Assembly (NCBI GenBank): GCA_028753945.1
Contig: JAPNXP010000009.1
Coordinates: 4,464,001-4,528,000 of the forward strand
Reading direction: 5' to 3'
DNA from: Hexactinellida sp. DTS-2022
Taxonomy: Eukaryota; Porifera; Hexactinellida
Length of the DNA: 64,000 nt
In this document: positions 46,116-57,780 of the stretch, in pieces
Numbering within the stretch: the stretch's first letter is position 1
Layout: each line of letters begins with the position of its first letter
Notes under the pieces: model-generated
Told to the model about the DNA's origin: nothing
The model's input: the letters and a program-made list of their open reading frames with translations, nothing else
Databases searched by the model: none
Translations under genes and position numbers: made by a program

Positions 46116-47021
46116 GTGGGGTCAAAAATTAAGATTCCGTGACCAACCTCTGGCTAGTTAAGTTTTATGCCTGATTCTGATACTTTAGGATATATCTCGC
46201 GATTTAAGCTCCCATGCCGCTCTGGAAAGTTTGGGCAAACTTTTTTATAGCGACAAATTCAAAGGGCCTCCGGCAGCCATTTTGAAAAATTGAGGCCCCT
46301 ATCCGAACATTTCATAAATTGAGATTTGAGTATTTTTGAACAGTATACAATAAGTAGTAGCTGCACTGAAATTTTCCACTCAATCGGGACTATACTTTTA
46401 ATGTAATATCCTTTTGAAGATTCCTACGTCATTTGTCACCATGGGAGGTCCATTCTTTAACTATTTTTTAAGGGATTTGAAGCATATCTTATCCTTATAC
46501 ATGCAATAATTATATAACCTTTAACTGGCTATGTAGTATGTCTCCATGTAAATCTCGGTAATATACCTAAATTTAGCACTTTGACTATACAAAAATTAAA
46601 AAATCCAGTCAATTGACGTCAAAATTGTGATAATTATATATATAAAGTGGGCGAATTAAAACGATTATGGGTTAATTTCTTTTGCTTCGTCACCCCCATG
46701 TGAAATCCCCAGAGAATCTTCAAAAAGCTACTACATTAAAAGTATATTCCCGATTGAGTTGAAATTTTCAGTGCAGCTACTACTTATTGTATACTGTTCA
46801 AAAACACTCTAATCTCAATTTATGAAATGTTCAGATAGGGGCCTTAATTTTTCAAAATGATTGCCAGAGGCCCTTTGAATTTGTCGCTATAAAAAAGTTT
46901 GCCCAAACTTTCCAGAGCGGCATGGGAGCTTAAATCGCGAGATATATCCTAAAGTATCAGAATCAGGCATAAAACTTAACTAGCCAGGGGTTGGTCACGG
47001 AATCTTAATTTTTGACCCCAC
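46116..47021. mobile_element. Long-TIR MITE with TA target site, 906 bp
   Basis: Begins GTGGGGTCAAAAATTAAG and ends with its inverse, flanked by TA. Arms of about 300 bp match almost base for base (e.g. CATGCCGCTCTGGAAAGTTT and the inverse). Non-coding centre of about 290 bp. Confidence 0.85.
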
Positions 47022-47038
47022 TAAATTGTTGTACTAAA

Positions 47039-48023
47039 ATGCAAAGTCATGAATTGCAATTTACAAGATTTGTAAATTCCAACAACAGCATAAACAGCGT
47101 TCTCCTATCGCGAGAACAGATCTCGGAGATCGTCAATATCTTCTCTTTGCCATCTCCCAATATTTCTGCAGCAGCTAGACAGAGTTTCTGCAGGATACAC
47201 AAAAGTACACCGTCAAACATACCCAATCCTCTCAGATACTGTACCAAAGTAGTTCTCACACCTCTACGCTCCTTCGAGTTCTAGCGAAGGAAGAGCTTTT
47301 TGACGTGTCTCCCGCGTACACTGTGAAGGTGGGAATCATCTTGGCAGAGATCGAATGGTTATTGAACTTAAAAAGCGATATTGTGGATACTCGAAGGCCG
47401 TAGTACAAGATTATGTCAACCTATGTCAAGAGTGTCAACTTAAGAAAGGAAAAAAGTCTCTTAAAGGCACCACTGTTAAACCGATACACAGTCCAGATTT
47501 TGCATCGAGAGCTCAAGTTGATTTAATAAATTTCCAGAACACGGATCAAGCTAACAGACCTTATAATTTTCTTTTGGTGTACCAAGATCACCATACTAAG
47601 TTCGTAGTCCTCCGTCCGTTAATTCATAAATCTGCTGAAGAAGTATCCCGTACCCTCTTTGAGATATTCTGTCTCATCGATTCACCTCACATTCTCCAAA
47701 GTGATAATGGTAGAGAGTTTAAGAACATCATTCTAGCTACCATGATATGAGACTTGTGGCCGGAGTGCAAAATTATTCACGGTAAACCCAGGCATCCCCA
47801 GTCACAAGGGTCCGTGGAGAGAGTGAACCAAGAAATCAAACGCGTGATCAGTTCCCTAATGAGACAAGGGAATGATGACTGCTGAGTTAAGTACATTCCA
47901 ATTGTACAACACTCAATCAACACTAGCCCTCATTCAACCTTACAAGGCAATAGCCCTTATCGAATTTTATTTTGAAGGGAACCTGTGATAGGCATGGGAG
48001 ATTTCGGAATTCCCGATGGAATG
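47039..48023 (+). pseudogene. GINGER/KRBA2-like integrase, N-terminal and catalytic part
   Basis: A retroviral-type DDE integrase of the GINGER DNA-transposon/KRBA2 type. Weak N-terminal frame at 47039-47280; after a frameshift an H-x-H plus C-x2-C zinc motif (HLGRDRMVIELKKRY at about 47335; LCQEC at 47421). Catalytic residues: D at 47520 (RAQVDLINF), D at 47703 (LQSDNGREF), E at 47817 (HPQSQGSVERVNQEI), the last two with 37 residues between. In the same frame there are three TGA stops, at 47748, 47883 and 47973. The frame continues to IGMGDFGIPDGM, where the MULE is inserted, and resumes at 50136. Upstream start unclear. Confidence 0.8.
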
Positions 48024-50126
48024 GGGATACGGACATCTCGGTACATGGACAATTCGGTACGGACCATTCGGGACGGACAATTCGGTACAAGACAGTTCGG
48101 TACACGGACAGTTCGGTACACGGACAATTCTGTACAGGACAGTTCGGTACACGGACAGTTCGGTACATATTACATTCCCCTTACATTCCACTTAGATTAG
48201 AATTGTTTCTATTTGGCACTGAGCTGTTATATATAATCACCTTATCCGTAATTGTAAATATGTTGTATTTTTATACCACATTTAGTTGGAATGGAATTAA
48301 GTTCAACAAATTCGGGCTTCTATCAATACAAATGTTGTATGAATGTGAATACAATTCTAGGAGAAACATATAAATACGAATCATTTTACAACTTTGTATA
48401 AACAAACGTGACAAATGGCAACGCATCCGGATAACTTCAAACTTATAACGTCAAGCAGAGGCGGACAAAAGCTTAATGAAGGAGGTTTCTTGTTTGACAA
48501 ACAAAGAATTAGTGGTGATGTAACTCACTGGCAATGTGAGAAAAAAGGTGTGTGCAAAGCAAGGCTGCACACACAGGGTATGATAATAGTGAAAAGAACT
48601 AACGAGCACCTCCACGGGACAGATATGGTAGCAGTCTGTTGTCTCCAAACTAAGTCCGGAATTAAACGGAAGGCACAGCAAACCCAAGATAGCACACATC
48701 ACATTGTCGGTGAAAATTTAGCAACGGTGACCCAAAATGCAGCTATCAAACTGCCTAAAATCGACAGTCTCAAACGGACAATACGGCGTCAGCGACAGAT
48801 AATAAACCATGCATATCCACAACCTCTCACTCTTGCTGATCTTGTGTTACCTATCGAATATCAACAAACGACTAAAGGTGATCAGTTCATTCTCTATGAC
48901 TCTGGTCAGGAACATTCAAATCGTTTCATAATTTTTGGTACTCATCAAAATATTGAGATGCTACGTAATTCTCAAATTTGGTTAGCTGATGGCACGTTCA
49001 AATCAGCACCTGCCCTCTTCGCACAAGTTTATGTCATCCATTCACTCCGTGGGGGACTAAATCCTTTGGAAGATGGTCACTTGTTACCCTGCTTGTTTGT
49101 TTTACTCCCAAATAAGACGGAAGCTGTTTACTTAAGGATGTGGGAAAAAATACACGATCTTTGTATAGATTCTCAACCGACACACCTAATCATTGATTTT
49201 GAGAAAGCCGTCATCAATAGTTTTCAACACGTCTGGCAGAGCACTAATGTTAAATGTTGTTTTTTCCACCTTACTAAGAACATATGGCGTAAGGTTCAGG
49301 CTGAAGGTCTGCAAGCGAATTATAACAACGACGAAGAACTAGCATTAAAAATCCGTTATCTACCAGCACTTGCATTTGTAGCACCGTTAAATGTCCGGGA
49401 GTATTTTGAAGTTGCGATCGAACACCTCCCCACTACAATATCACAAGGCCTTGTTCTATATTTTGAACATACAGACATCGGGCGAACACTCCCGGGTGGT
49501 TTTCATCAAGAACCATTGTTTCCTATCGAGATGTGGAACCAACATCATGAAGTAATCCAGGGTATTCCAAGGACCAATACGCAGTTGAAGCATGGCATAG
49601 GTCCTATAATGCTACCGTTGGATGTCATCACCCTAATATTTGGCGTTTTATTGATGCACTTAAACGTGAACAAGGGCTCGTAGAAGTTAAGCAAGCTAAA
49701 TTTCTTGCCGGAGAAAAGCCAACTAAACGACAGAAAGATAAAGCCAATGAAGAGGGACTTAAAAGTCTAATCCTAAGCTACTTTCATAGGCAACCAATCG
49801 AATTCCTACAGGGTGCGGCCCATAGGATTGGTATGAACGACGCCTGATTAATTATTGTTTTGCCTACATATTTACACAACGTTACCCATATACTAGTCAT
49901 ATGATATATATCAAAATATAGATTTCATACTATTAAAAGCTTTGAATAAAATACTTAAGTAGCTATAGAGTAAATATCCATGTACAGTGGTTAAACTAAA
50001 TAAGAATACATTTTTTTGTATCCACTGTACCGAACTGTCCGTGTACCGAACTGTCCTGTACCGAATTGTCCGTGTACCGAACTGTCCGTGTACCGAATTG
50101 TCCATGTACCGAGATGTCCGTATCCC
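48024..50126 (+). mobile_element. FLYWCH MULE, 2.1 kb, inserted in the integrase gene
   Basis: Exact 9-bp target duplication GATGGAATG (48015-48023, 50127-50135), within the 8-11 bp normal for MULEs. Termini GGGATACGGACATCTCGG and the inverse. Each end is an array of ACGGACAGTTCGGTAC-type units, about 8 left (48030-48165) and 6 right (50030-50120). Carries one transposase gene. Confidence 0.93.
48415..49847 (+). pseudogene. MULE transposase with N-terminal FLYWCH finger, one frameshift
   Basis: The ATG at 48415 opens a 422-codon frame. Residues 20-65 form a FLYWCH finger (GGFLFDKQRISGDVTHWQC, VCKARLHTQGMIIVKR, then H-L-H). The DDE core has D192 in WLADGTFKSAPALFAQVY and D261 in LIIDFEKAVINSF, followed by the C-x-H-like VKCCFFHLTKNIWRKVQ. 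Near 49580 a one-base slip ends the frame at 49683. In the next frame the protein continues NNSVEAWHRSYNA, giving the third catalytic residue E, and goes on to a conserved tail ending in TGA at 49845-49847. This single frameshift is the only visible defect. Close relative of the decayed copy at 19854. Confidence 0.85.
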
Positions 50127-50135
50127 GATGGAATG

Positions 50136-51230
50136 GCAGGTGCCGTTACTACGGAGGAAGGAATGATAACGTAAGTATACTATACAACTTAGATATACTG
50201 TATTTAAATATTTATAAATTACCTATGTCATTAGATTAATTCAACACGCAGATGAAATGGAGAATCAGGCTATCAATTATCCGTACAAATTTTGAAAAAC
50301 CTACACAGACAGATAATGAAAGTCCAGTTTCTTCACCATATTCTGCCAACTATTCAGGTGTTCATGACTCACCACGAGAGTTGCACGATTCTCCGGACTC
50401 CTACATGAGGGACATCAGTCAAACGTGTTTTAATGCACAACAGTCTGAGCTGGGCGCTGTTAATTTTGACATACCTTTACCTTGTGATTCAGGATACACT
50501 CATAACAGCGAGTATAACCCTTTCCAATACATATACATTTCATCCATTCTGCCAGAAACTCCATATACCAGCCCGCTGTTCTCCAATCCACCACCTATGA
50601 GTTTCAAATCAATACCAAACTACATGTGTCCACCTACTACAGCTGAGTTTACTCCTACTTTAGAAGCTTCTACTTACTTACCTTCCGAACCTCTCCCTCT
50701 CCCAGAAGAATCCAGTCTGGTCTCATTAGACCCACGCTGTGCTGTTTGCAACGAAGCTTGCAGCAACGCTCACGCCTGTCCTGACTGCAGCAAGCCAGTT
50801 CATGTAATCTGCGGACATGCAGTTGACGGTGTCGAGGGGTATGGATCTCCAGTGTACTGCAATTCTTGTTGGCTTCACAAGAGGGAAATAGTTATCCATA
50901 AGAGCAGAGAAAGCTCCAAGTGTGGGCAATCTAAACAGATCGATCGTATGGGTAAACAGTCGCGAAAAAGGTCCATAATTTCGATGTCGGGGATAACATT
51001 GTCTTAAATATACCCGAAGTTGACAAGAGATCACCTTTCGACCCACTAAATATTCTTGGTGTTATCCTCAATCGTTACAAGAGGGGTTTTATCGCATCGG
51101 TACAAAGTCAGGAAGAATAAATCGACTTTACATTGGAACGGAATTCGATCTGACACACGGTCACTTTCTTTCGTCAGATGATGTACCTCTCGGTAAGAAG
51201 AGACCTCTATGTCAGGTACATCATCTACAG
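50136..51230 (+). pseudogene. GINGER/KRBA2-like integrase, C-terminal part, downstream of the MULE
   Basis: Directly after the second GATGGAATG copy the frame reads AGAVTTEEGMIT and reaches a GTAAGT donor at 50171, with plausible in-frame acceptors at about 50265-50275. From there to 51007 comes a Ser/Pro-rich linker, then a C4HC3/PHD-like finger (50733-50870: CAVCNEAC, CPDCSKPVHVIC, YCNSC), then, after a slip near 50985, GDNIVLNIPEVDKRSPFDP and KSGRINRLYIGTEFDL. These are typical of the C-terminal domain of this family. It ends at a CAG/GTAAG junction at 51231. At least two frameshifts. Confidence 0.7.
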
Positions 51231-51826
51231 GTAAGAAGGATTTGTCTGGGGTCTTTGTAAAGTTTTTATAGATTTATTGTTATATATAAGTAACATATTT
51301 TGGAAAATGGTAATAAACATATCGCGACGCTTTTGAAATTATTAATTTACAGTTACCGGTATATGCATTACGTGCTTACAGATTGAAAGTGTAAAAGGCT
51401 AAAAGCATGTAGTAATTATAGACTTACTATAATAAAGTTCCCGACTTGCTGTTAATTAATCTTTATTATTAAGAAAGCTTGGTCCGTCCGCCCCTGTAAC
51501 TCTTTGCTACATTACCCGATCCTGACAAAATAAATATCAATCGAAAGCTCTTCCAAGGGAGACCTCGGGAAATATACTGGGTTCTACTAAAGGGTGTTAG
51601 TTCCAGAATTACACGGCATTTTGTGTTTACGTACTAATGTGCATATATAAGCCTATTGTTAAAGGTCTAATCCTATTGGCTACTGCTAACTGGGATATTA
51701 ATCCTATTGTGTACTACCAATTGCGGTACCTAAAATAAATCAATTTGTTAAAATTTACATAATCATTAACTACATCATGCACGTAATCCAGTCAGACAGT
51801 TCACCCACACACCGTTTCCGACAGGA

Positions 51827-51930
51827 TTGATAACAACCCTGAATCCTGCAATGTAATAAGTCCCCAAGGCAAAACGAATGCAGATTCCAAAAATGCATTG
51901 TTGTCCTCGAGGGGCTTACATTGACGTGAA
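51827..51930 (+). pseudogene. Possible last exon of the integrase (decayed Cys-rich tail)
   Basis: After a TTTCCGACAG acceptor the frame reads ESCNVISPQGKTNADSKNAL then SSRG. The spacing is like the C-x-C ... KKNALLCSSRC-H cysteine cluster I recall at the end of KRBA2/GINGER integrases, but most cysteines are replaced. Weak evidence. Confidence 0.3.
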
Positions 51931-53270
51931 TGGATCCCGCGTTGGTGACCCGAGGCAATCCGTTCGTCATAAACCAGGAAGCATAAAACTACCGCTGATG
52001 GCAGAAGCATGGAGGAAGGGATATGCAGATAAGAGTGCCATACAGTTTGGTTAGAAACCTCGGGAATGGCTCTATATGACTAATATTGTATATCAGGAAG
52101 TATTTAACAGCTAAGCTACAACCCGTAGCATTATAAGAGGCTATATTTGGCGGTCGCATCCCGACTGTTTATGCCGACTAATTCGTCGCAAGGCGACGGA
52201 TCACTTGGCTAGTTAGAATTATATGTATTCAAATCTACAAATCAATTAATTAAATGTGCTCAATATACAAATCAAATAGTGGTACATTACTATAGTTGTA
52301 CCCAAATACTTACTGTTTGATGCCGAGAAAATCCACATGACTAACTGCGAAGAATAATTAATAAGACTCAAACAAATATTAGTATAGGATGGTTATAAAC
52401 AAAATTCTGCCATTAGAAAAGGGTAATTATGCATACATCCTATTTGAAGGTAACCATGACAATATAAATGTATATTTCGTTGACTAAGTTGGGTTTTTAC
52501 AAAATAGTGAATCAAGATATACTAACATCAAACATATAATGTATTTTAATATTTTAGAATAACATTCTAATGTATTGGAGGAGATTTATAAATTAAATAA
52601 TTATAATTATTAATTTATTTTAATTAATAATGGTGGGAAAATGGATAAACGTTAATCTGTAGATTATTAATAAAACTCAATTGTTGTGAGAGACCGGAGG
52701 GCTCTTATATTCTTATAACTACTGAAGCTATTAAAATAATGTTACATAACTATCTAAACATGCTTTAATTAAAGCAAAATACGAATATAAATTATTTCTA
52801 AGTAAACGCACTTTGACTGAAAATTTCAGTCAAAACAAGTTTTGACTAATCAGTCCTCGTTTTGACTGAAAACGCACTTTGACGCAACATGAAACACAGA
52901 GATTTGTAAGTAGACGATTTTTTTTTTCATCATCCATAAGTGTCAATGTCGTCTTAAATTTATACTTGAAACATTATAATATTTCTGACTACTCCAAATG
53001 ATTATTTGGGGACAATTTCTCATAGGTCAATATTATACTTTATAATGCTATCTGTAAGTAACTTAATTGCTTAGTTCCAGATTTTGCTGTTTCGTGCTAC
53101 TGTGTGCACTTTCTAGAGCCGTGCCACCTCCCTGAATGTTGTTTCTAGTGACGTTCCACGCCTTGAAAGATATATAGACTAGTCGTGCCGAAATTCATCG
53201 TAAGGGTCGTTAATATATGTTACTATTATGAATATTTAATACTTTCTTGAAAATATACACCTACATGCGT
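51931..53270. other. Gene-free stretch
   Basis: AT-rich. Short direct/inverted repeats of CGCACTTTGACTGAAAA (52807-52885) and a GTCGCAAGGCGACGGATCACTT block (52185-52210) similar to one at 7855. No coding frame supported. Confidence 0.45.
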
Positions 53271-53275
53271 AATCT

Positions 53276-53620
53276 ACCTTATTATAGGAAATTAACGCGC
53301 CATGAAATTAACGCGAATTGGAGCTGAACATTTTCAAATACATGAAATTAACGCGATTAAAATTTATAAAAAGATTTCAGGATTATTAATCTCCTAGTTG
53401 AATACTATTATTGTGCCCAAATAGGCTTCCAATTTACTTGATATACATGGTATATCCTCTCAAACTAGTTGCACATCTGAAAATATGTAGCTCGGAAGTT
53501 TGTCCATCCATTGTATAATTTTGCTAAATAGCAGGAAATTAAGGTCATGGAAATTAACGCGATTTGGAGAAATTCGCGTTAATTTCATGGCGCGTTAATT
53601 TCCTATACTAAGGTAGTTGA
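53276..53620. mobile_element. MITE (TATAGGAAATTAACGCG ends)
   Basis: CTACCTTAxTATAGGAAATT, AACGCGCCATGAAATTAACG and the inverse at 53563-53620. Internal repeats of CATGAAATTAACGCGA. Target duplication not clear because the repeat runs into the flanks. Confidence 0.7.
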
Positions 53621-53817
53621 TTTCATCAAAACTAAAGATAGCTACATAGGTGTTAGGATTTTCTGAATAGTCAGCCTATTTATAGTTCCGAAATCTGAGC
53701 TCCGCTATTCTAAATGAGGACATAATCTACTAGATTCATAATATAGCACTAAAGCATTTATTATCTAAGTGGGCCGTAGAGCCTCCTAGGTGGAGTTGGA
53801 AGCGTATTGGGTGGCGG

Positions 53818-54910
53818 CATGGCCTACTTAATATACGGCTATATATGTCGCCGAGAAGGCCATAAAACAAAGAGGCCAGTTTCTAATTTTAAAAATGGAG
53901 AATTGATCTTTATTCGAATAATTAGCAATGATAGAGCTGAAAAGTGTATTATAACTATATATGAATATGGTATTCAGGTATACATAGCACCCTCCAGAAT
54001 TGTGATATGTCATCATCTGATGACGTTATGGTTATTTTTGTTGCGAATTATCTTGTTTTTCTAGCATACCTTTAACATAGTTAAGGTTAAACGCGTTATA
54101 AATGTTCAAAATTGGAACATGGTTATACCCAGAAGTAGTAGAATAAAATATATCGAAATTATAAATGGAATGTTGACACATTCCTCGGTTGCCATGGAAA
54201 ATGTATATTTCCTAAAATGTGCCATAACTCAAAAACTATTAATGTTATGTAAACTAGACTGGTACTGATCTGTCCGGAATAGGTAACTTCCTATTCATCG
54301 ATAATACATTTTATATGCCTAACTTCAATAATTTTTGAGATAATGAGATAATTGATACTTAATTCATTATTAGGTAATGACTCACTATCTCAAAAATTAT
54401 TGAAGTTAGGCATATAAAATGTATTATCGATGAATAGGAAGTTACCTATTCCGGACAGATCAGTACCAGTCTAGTTTACATAACATTAATAGTTTTTGAG
54501 TTATGGCACATTTTAGGAAATATACATTTTCCATGGCAACCGAGGAATGTGTCAACATTCCATTTATAATTTCGATATATTTTATTCTACTACTTCTGGG
54601 TATAACCATGTTCCAATTTTGAACATTTATAACGCGTTTAACCTTAACTATGTTAAAAGTATGCTAGAAAAACAAGATAATTCGCAACAAAAATAACCAT
54701 AACGTCATCAGATGATGACATATCACAATTCTGGAGGGTGCTATGTATACCTGAATACCATATTCATATATAGTTATAATACACTTTTCAGCTCTATCAT
54801 TGCTAATTATTCGAATAATGATCAATTCTCCATTTTTAAAATTAGAAACTGGCCTCTTTGTTTTATGGCCTTCTCGGCGACATATATAGCCGTATATTAA
54901 GTAGGCCATG
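53818..54910. mobile_element. Near-perfect 1.1-kb palindrome: fold-back MITE
   Basis: Arms of about 535 bp, nearly identical, meet at about 54364 around a spacer of some 25 bases. Ends CATGGCCTACTTAATATACGG and the inverse; exact GTGGCGG on both flanks. Identical open frames appear on opposite strands of the two arms and are not genes. Same family as 26001-26795; diverged arm at 15584. Confidence 0.9.
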
Positions 54911-55177
54911 GTGGCGGTTATACCACAAGGGGCGCTGGGTGTGGCGCCACGGGGTTTTAGTAGCTAACCATCTGACAAACATCAAACCATAAGTGGTAAC
55001 AGGATATTCTTGGAATGAATAACCAATAGTAAGTGCTTTTAAACAATAATAAATATGATAATCATTTTAAGTTACCGATACATTATCAGTAGCATAGTTA
55101 CACTAGTGATGATGGGTTCATAAGTACATTACGATATTGTTTTTTTTCATAACAAATGAATATGTCTTGGAGCGGGA

Positions 55178-55340
55178 ACATAGGCCACGGAAATGGGCCC
55201 GCCGGCCCAATCGAATCTGGGGCCGCTACATTCACGGCATCACTAACACAACTATGGGCCGGGCATGGGCCGGGTAGAGCCGGGTAAACCCTTCGGGCTG
55301 CCCGGCCCATGCCGGGTGGCCGGGTGGGTCCGACGCCTAT
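55178..55340. mobile_element. GC-rich MITE (CATAGGC ends)
   Basis: Exact GAGCGGGA on both sides (55170-55177, 55341-55348); ends ACATAGGCC and CGACGCCTAT. The interior is GGGCCGGG/CCCGGCCC-rich, so the high GC is not a sign of a gene. Confidence 0.75.
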
Positions 55341-55407
55341 GAGCGGGAAACTATATATATATATATAAGTTAATTAAAATAGAATCTGATATACTCAATC
55401 ACGGAAT

Positions 55408-55770
55408 ATGGATACTAAAAAGAAGTGTAGACAGTATAGAGCTGATTATATCAAATACGGCTTTGTGAAATCTCCGTGCAATGAGCAGCTTCCAATGTGC
55501 TTGTTATGCGATGAAGTATTTCTTACGAAGGAATGAAGCATTAAAGGATGATTGTCATTTAAAATCACGGCACGGCGACAAGTCAGATAATAATGTTGAA
55601 TTCTTCAAAAACTTTCGAGACAATCGAAAAACGATGGGCGAAATGTTTGGTAAAGTGGACAAACTAAACATGGATGGCTTGGTTGCGTCATACAACATTT
55701 CGCTATTAATAGCATAAACTGGAAAGCCACATACTCACAGTGTAGCAAAATGGCGATTATGGGGTAATAG
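55408..55770 (+). pseudogene. hAT transposase (ZBED5/FAM200-like), N-terminal fragment
   Basis: ATG at 55408. The first frame gives YRADYIKYGFVKSPCNEQLP and MCLLCDEVF, the first half of a BED-type finger. After a slip near 55530, CHLKSRHGDKSDNNVEFFKN gives the H-x-H half. Then VASYNISLLIA, a motif that directly precedes the catalytic core in this family, followed by TGKPHT. The catalytic core and dimerisation domain are absent; after 55770 the sequence is non-coding. At 55998-56055 a G-run and GAGAACCACTG look like the right end of a hAT element, so this may be an internally deleted hAT. Confidence 0.75.
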
Positions 55771-56055
55771 GTATTTACGTTAATGGTACGCATAAAAGTT
55801 TCATTAGTACAGGTAGGAAATCAAGAACAAACACACACAAGTGCACTCTTTACATTGAGTAGTCTAAACTCTACCGCTATACTACAGTCTACAGTGACTC
55901 TACACATTGTTAACACATTAAACTGATATACGAGTTTCAAAATATTAGAATTTCATTATTGTGGTCATAAGGGGGCGATGAAATGGTAAATAATTGCTTC
56001 GGGGGGGGGGGGGGGGGGGTTGGGGCGGTGTGATGTAATAGTCTGAGAACCACTG

Positions 56056-57780
56056 CACTAGAGTATCCATTAGCTATACATAATTCTAGCGTAGCTTGAT
56101 ATCAAACCATCTCCAATAAATCTCCGCATTTAAATCCTTGACATTTATCTTGTCATTTATTTTGGCTTATTTTGGCTTAAAATATGAAAAAAAATATTAG
56201 CTAGAGACAGCTTTCAGTTTATATGATAACTAAATGATTGTATTATGCACGAATCTAACACTCATAACGAATTACAATACAAGTTGTGGGGGACATCTTT
56301 AGTTAATTTAGGAACAATTTATTACTGAACATTTACTAATTGGAAATGGATATAGGATTATTGTATTCTACAAAAATTCATTATTTATCTAATTACAGTG
56401 CTAATATTATTCAAACGAGTTTGCCTGTAACCGTTAACCGATATTAGCTGCGATTAACTGGCAAACCGAAGCCAGCCTTGCTAACCCATGCATTATTTTG
56501 GGTTAGCAAGGCTTTTGGAGAAACTACTGATGATATTAAGCATTTGTGAGCGATTATATCCAGCACCCTTGTATAGTCCAGACTTGCAGCTGTTTTGAGA
56601 ATGATAATTTTTGAAGCGAAATATTTAAGTAATATATTCCTCTGAGGTGTGGATATAACATTTGAGTAAAAGGTGCCTCTGGAATGTCATATGGATCGAC
56701 AAACCACCAGAGTGGTGGTGTTTTCGCTATATGAAACTTAAATTGATTGTGCCTTTACATTTGTGTACACCTAATTTCTAGATCTAATTTGAGTACATCA
56801 CATTTGATCATAGGCGTCGATTTTGGGGATGAAAACTTACTATAATTTAGACTCCATAACAACAAGCGAATTAATTATTTAATTAGTTCAAATTTCTTGT
56901 TCCTAATAACATCTGCACTGAATTAATTGCTTATATTCACAAGCCCCGGTTTTACTTAGACACTAAGCGATCAAAAGTATTTGAACGTGAATTTTATTCC
57001 AGACACGATATACTTATTGTAGCTTATTAACGGCTGCTTAAACTGCTTTGAAATGACTTTAAATATCTTGTTATAGTTATTAATTTCGAGAATGCTTATA
57101 TAGAGCTGAGCTCTAGTAGAGTTCAAATTTTTCCCCATACTAAAACCCCAGGCTGACTTTCTAAAGGTCGATTTCAAACCCTGGGAAAACTGACCTTTCT
57201 CAGTACCTGAATACACATACTGAAAAACTGAACTCTACTAGAGCTGAGCTCTGTATAAGTTATTTGATTATTTTCCTAGAGTTGTGATTTAAGTATTCTC
57301 TATACAATATCCATGAAGTGACTAGTCCACGTGCCAATTGTGGCACAAATTGGAATGTTACTGAATCTCAGTGGAAGAAAATCGTATTTTTTTGAAATTA
57401 ATGACCAGGAGTAATTCGACCATGTGGTACCAAATCTCAAATTAGAATTTGTATATTCAAATCGCCTCCTAGTTTCAGAAATTATATATTTAATTTGCTA
57501 ATTACAAAATTAATTAGTTTATCTACATAAAAATGTTAATTCAAAAATAACGTCATTAATATTAGTTTAACTTATACGTTTTATGTCAACACCCATGTTG
57601 AAGCTCTACAATTGTTATTATGTTACTAGAAGATTGAATGTATGTTTACATACTATTGTTGTTCGAATACTTTTTGCCGGTTGGTGTAAATTATGTGTGT
57701 GTTGTGGAGAGTGACCCGTTGCGGAGCGATCGAGACCAGGAGCTTTTATATGTCTAAATAAAAAAATTGTGTTTCCGTCT
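56056..57780. other. Gene-free stretch before SEPSECS exon 2
   Basis: AT-rich intronic sequence. A pair GAACTCTACTAGAGCTGAGCTC near 57075-57120 and 57228-57255 forms an inverted repeat. No coding frame. Confidence 0.45.

Noticed and set aside
47748..47975. TGA codons read as selenocysteine
   Set aside because: Three TGAs at unconserved or non-Sec positions in a frameshifted, transposon-split gene. Decay is simpler.
47923..48200. Frames rich in repeated peptide units on both strands
   Set aside because: Translations of the MULE terminal array.
53807..54909. Identical 81-codon frames on opposite strands
   Set aside because: They are the two arms of the 1.1-kb palindrome; the same frame recurs in the other fold-back copy. 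No protein family.
55098..55310. GC-rich 70-codon frame
   Set aside because: The GC comes from the 163-bp MITE at 55178-55340.
55988..56019. Long G-run as a functional G-quadruplex
   Set aside because: Homopolymer of uncertain length at a probable hAT end; could be a sequencing artefact.
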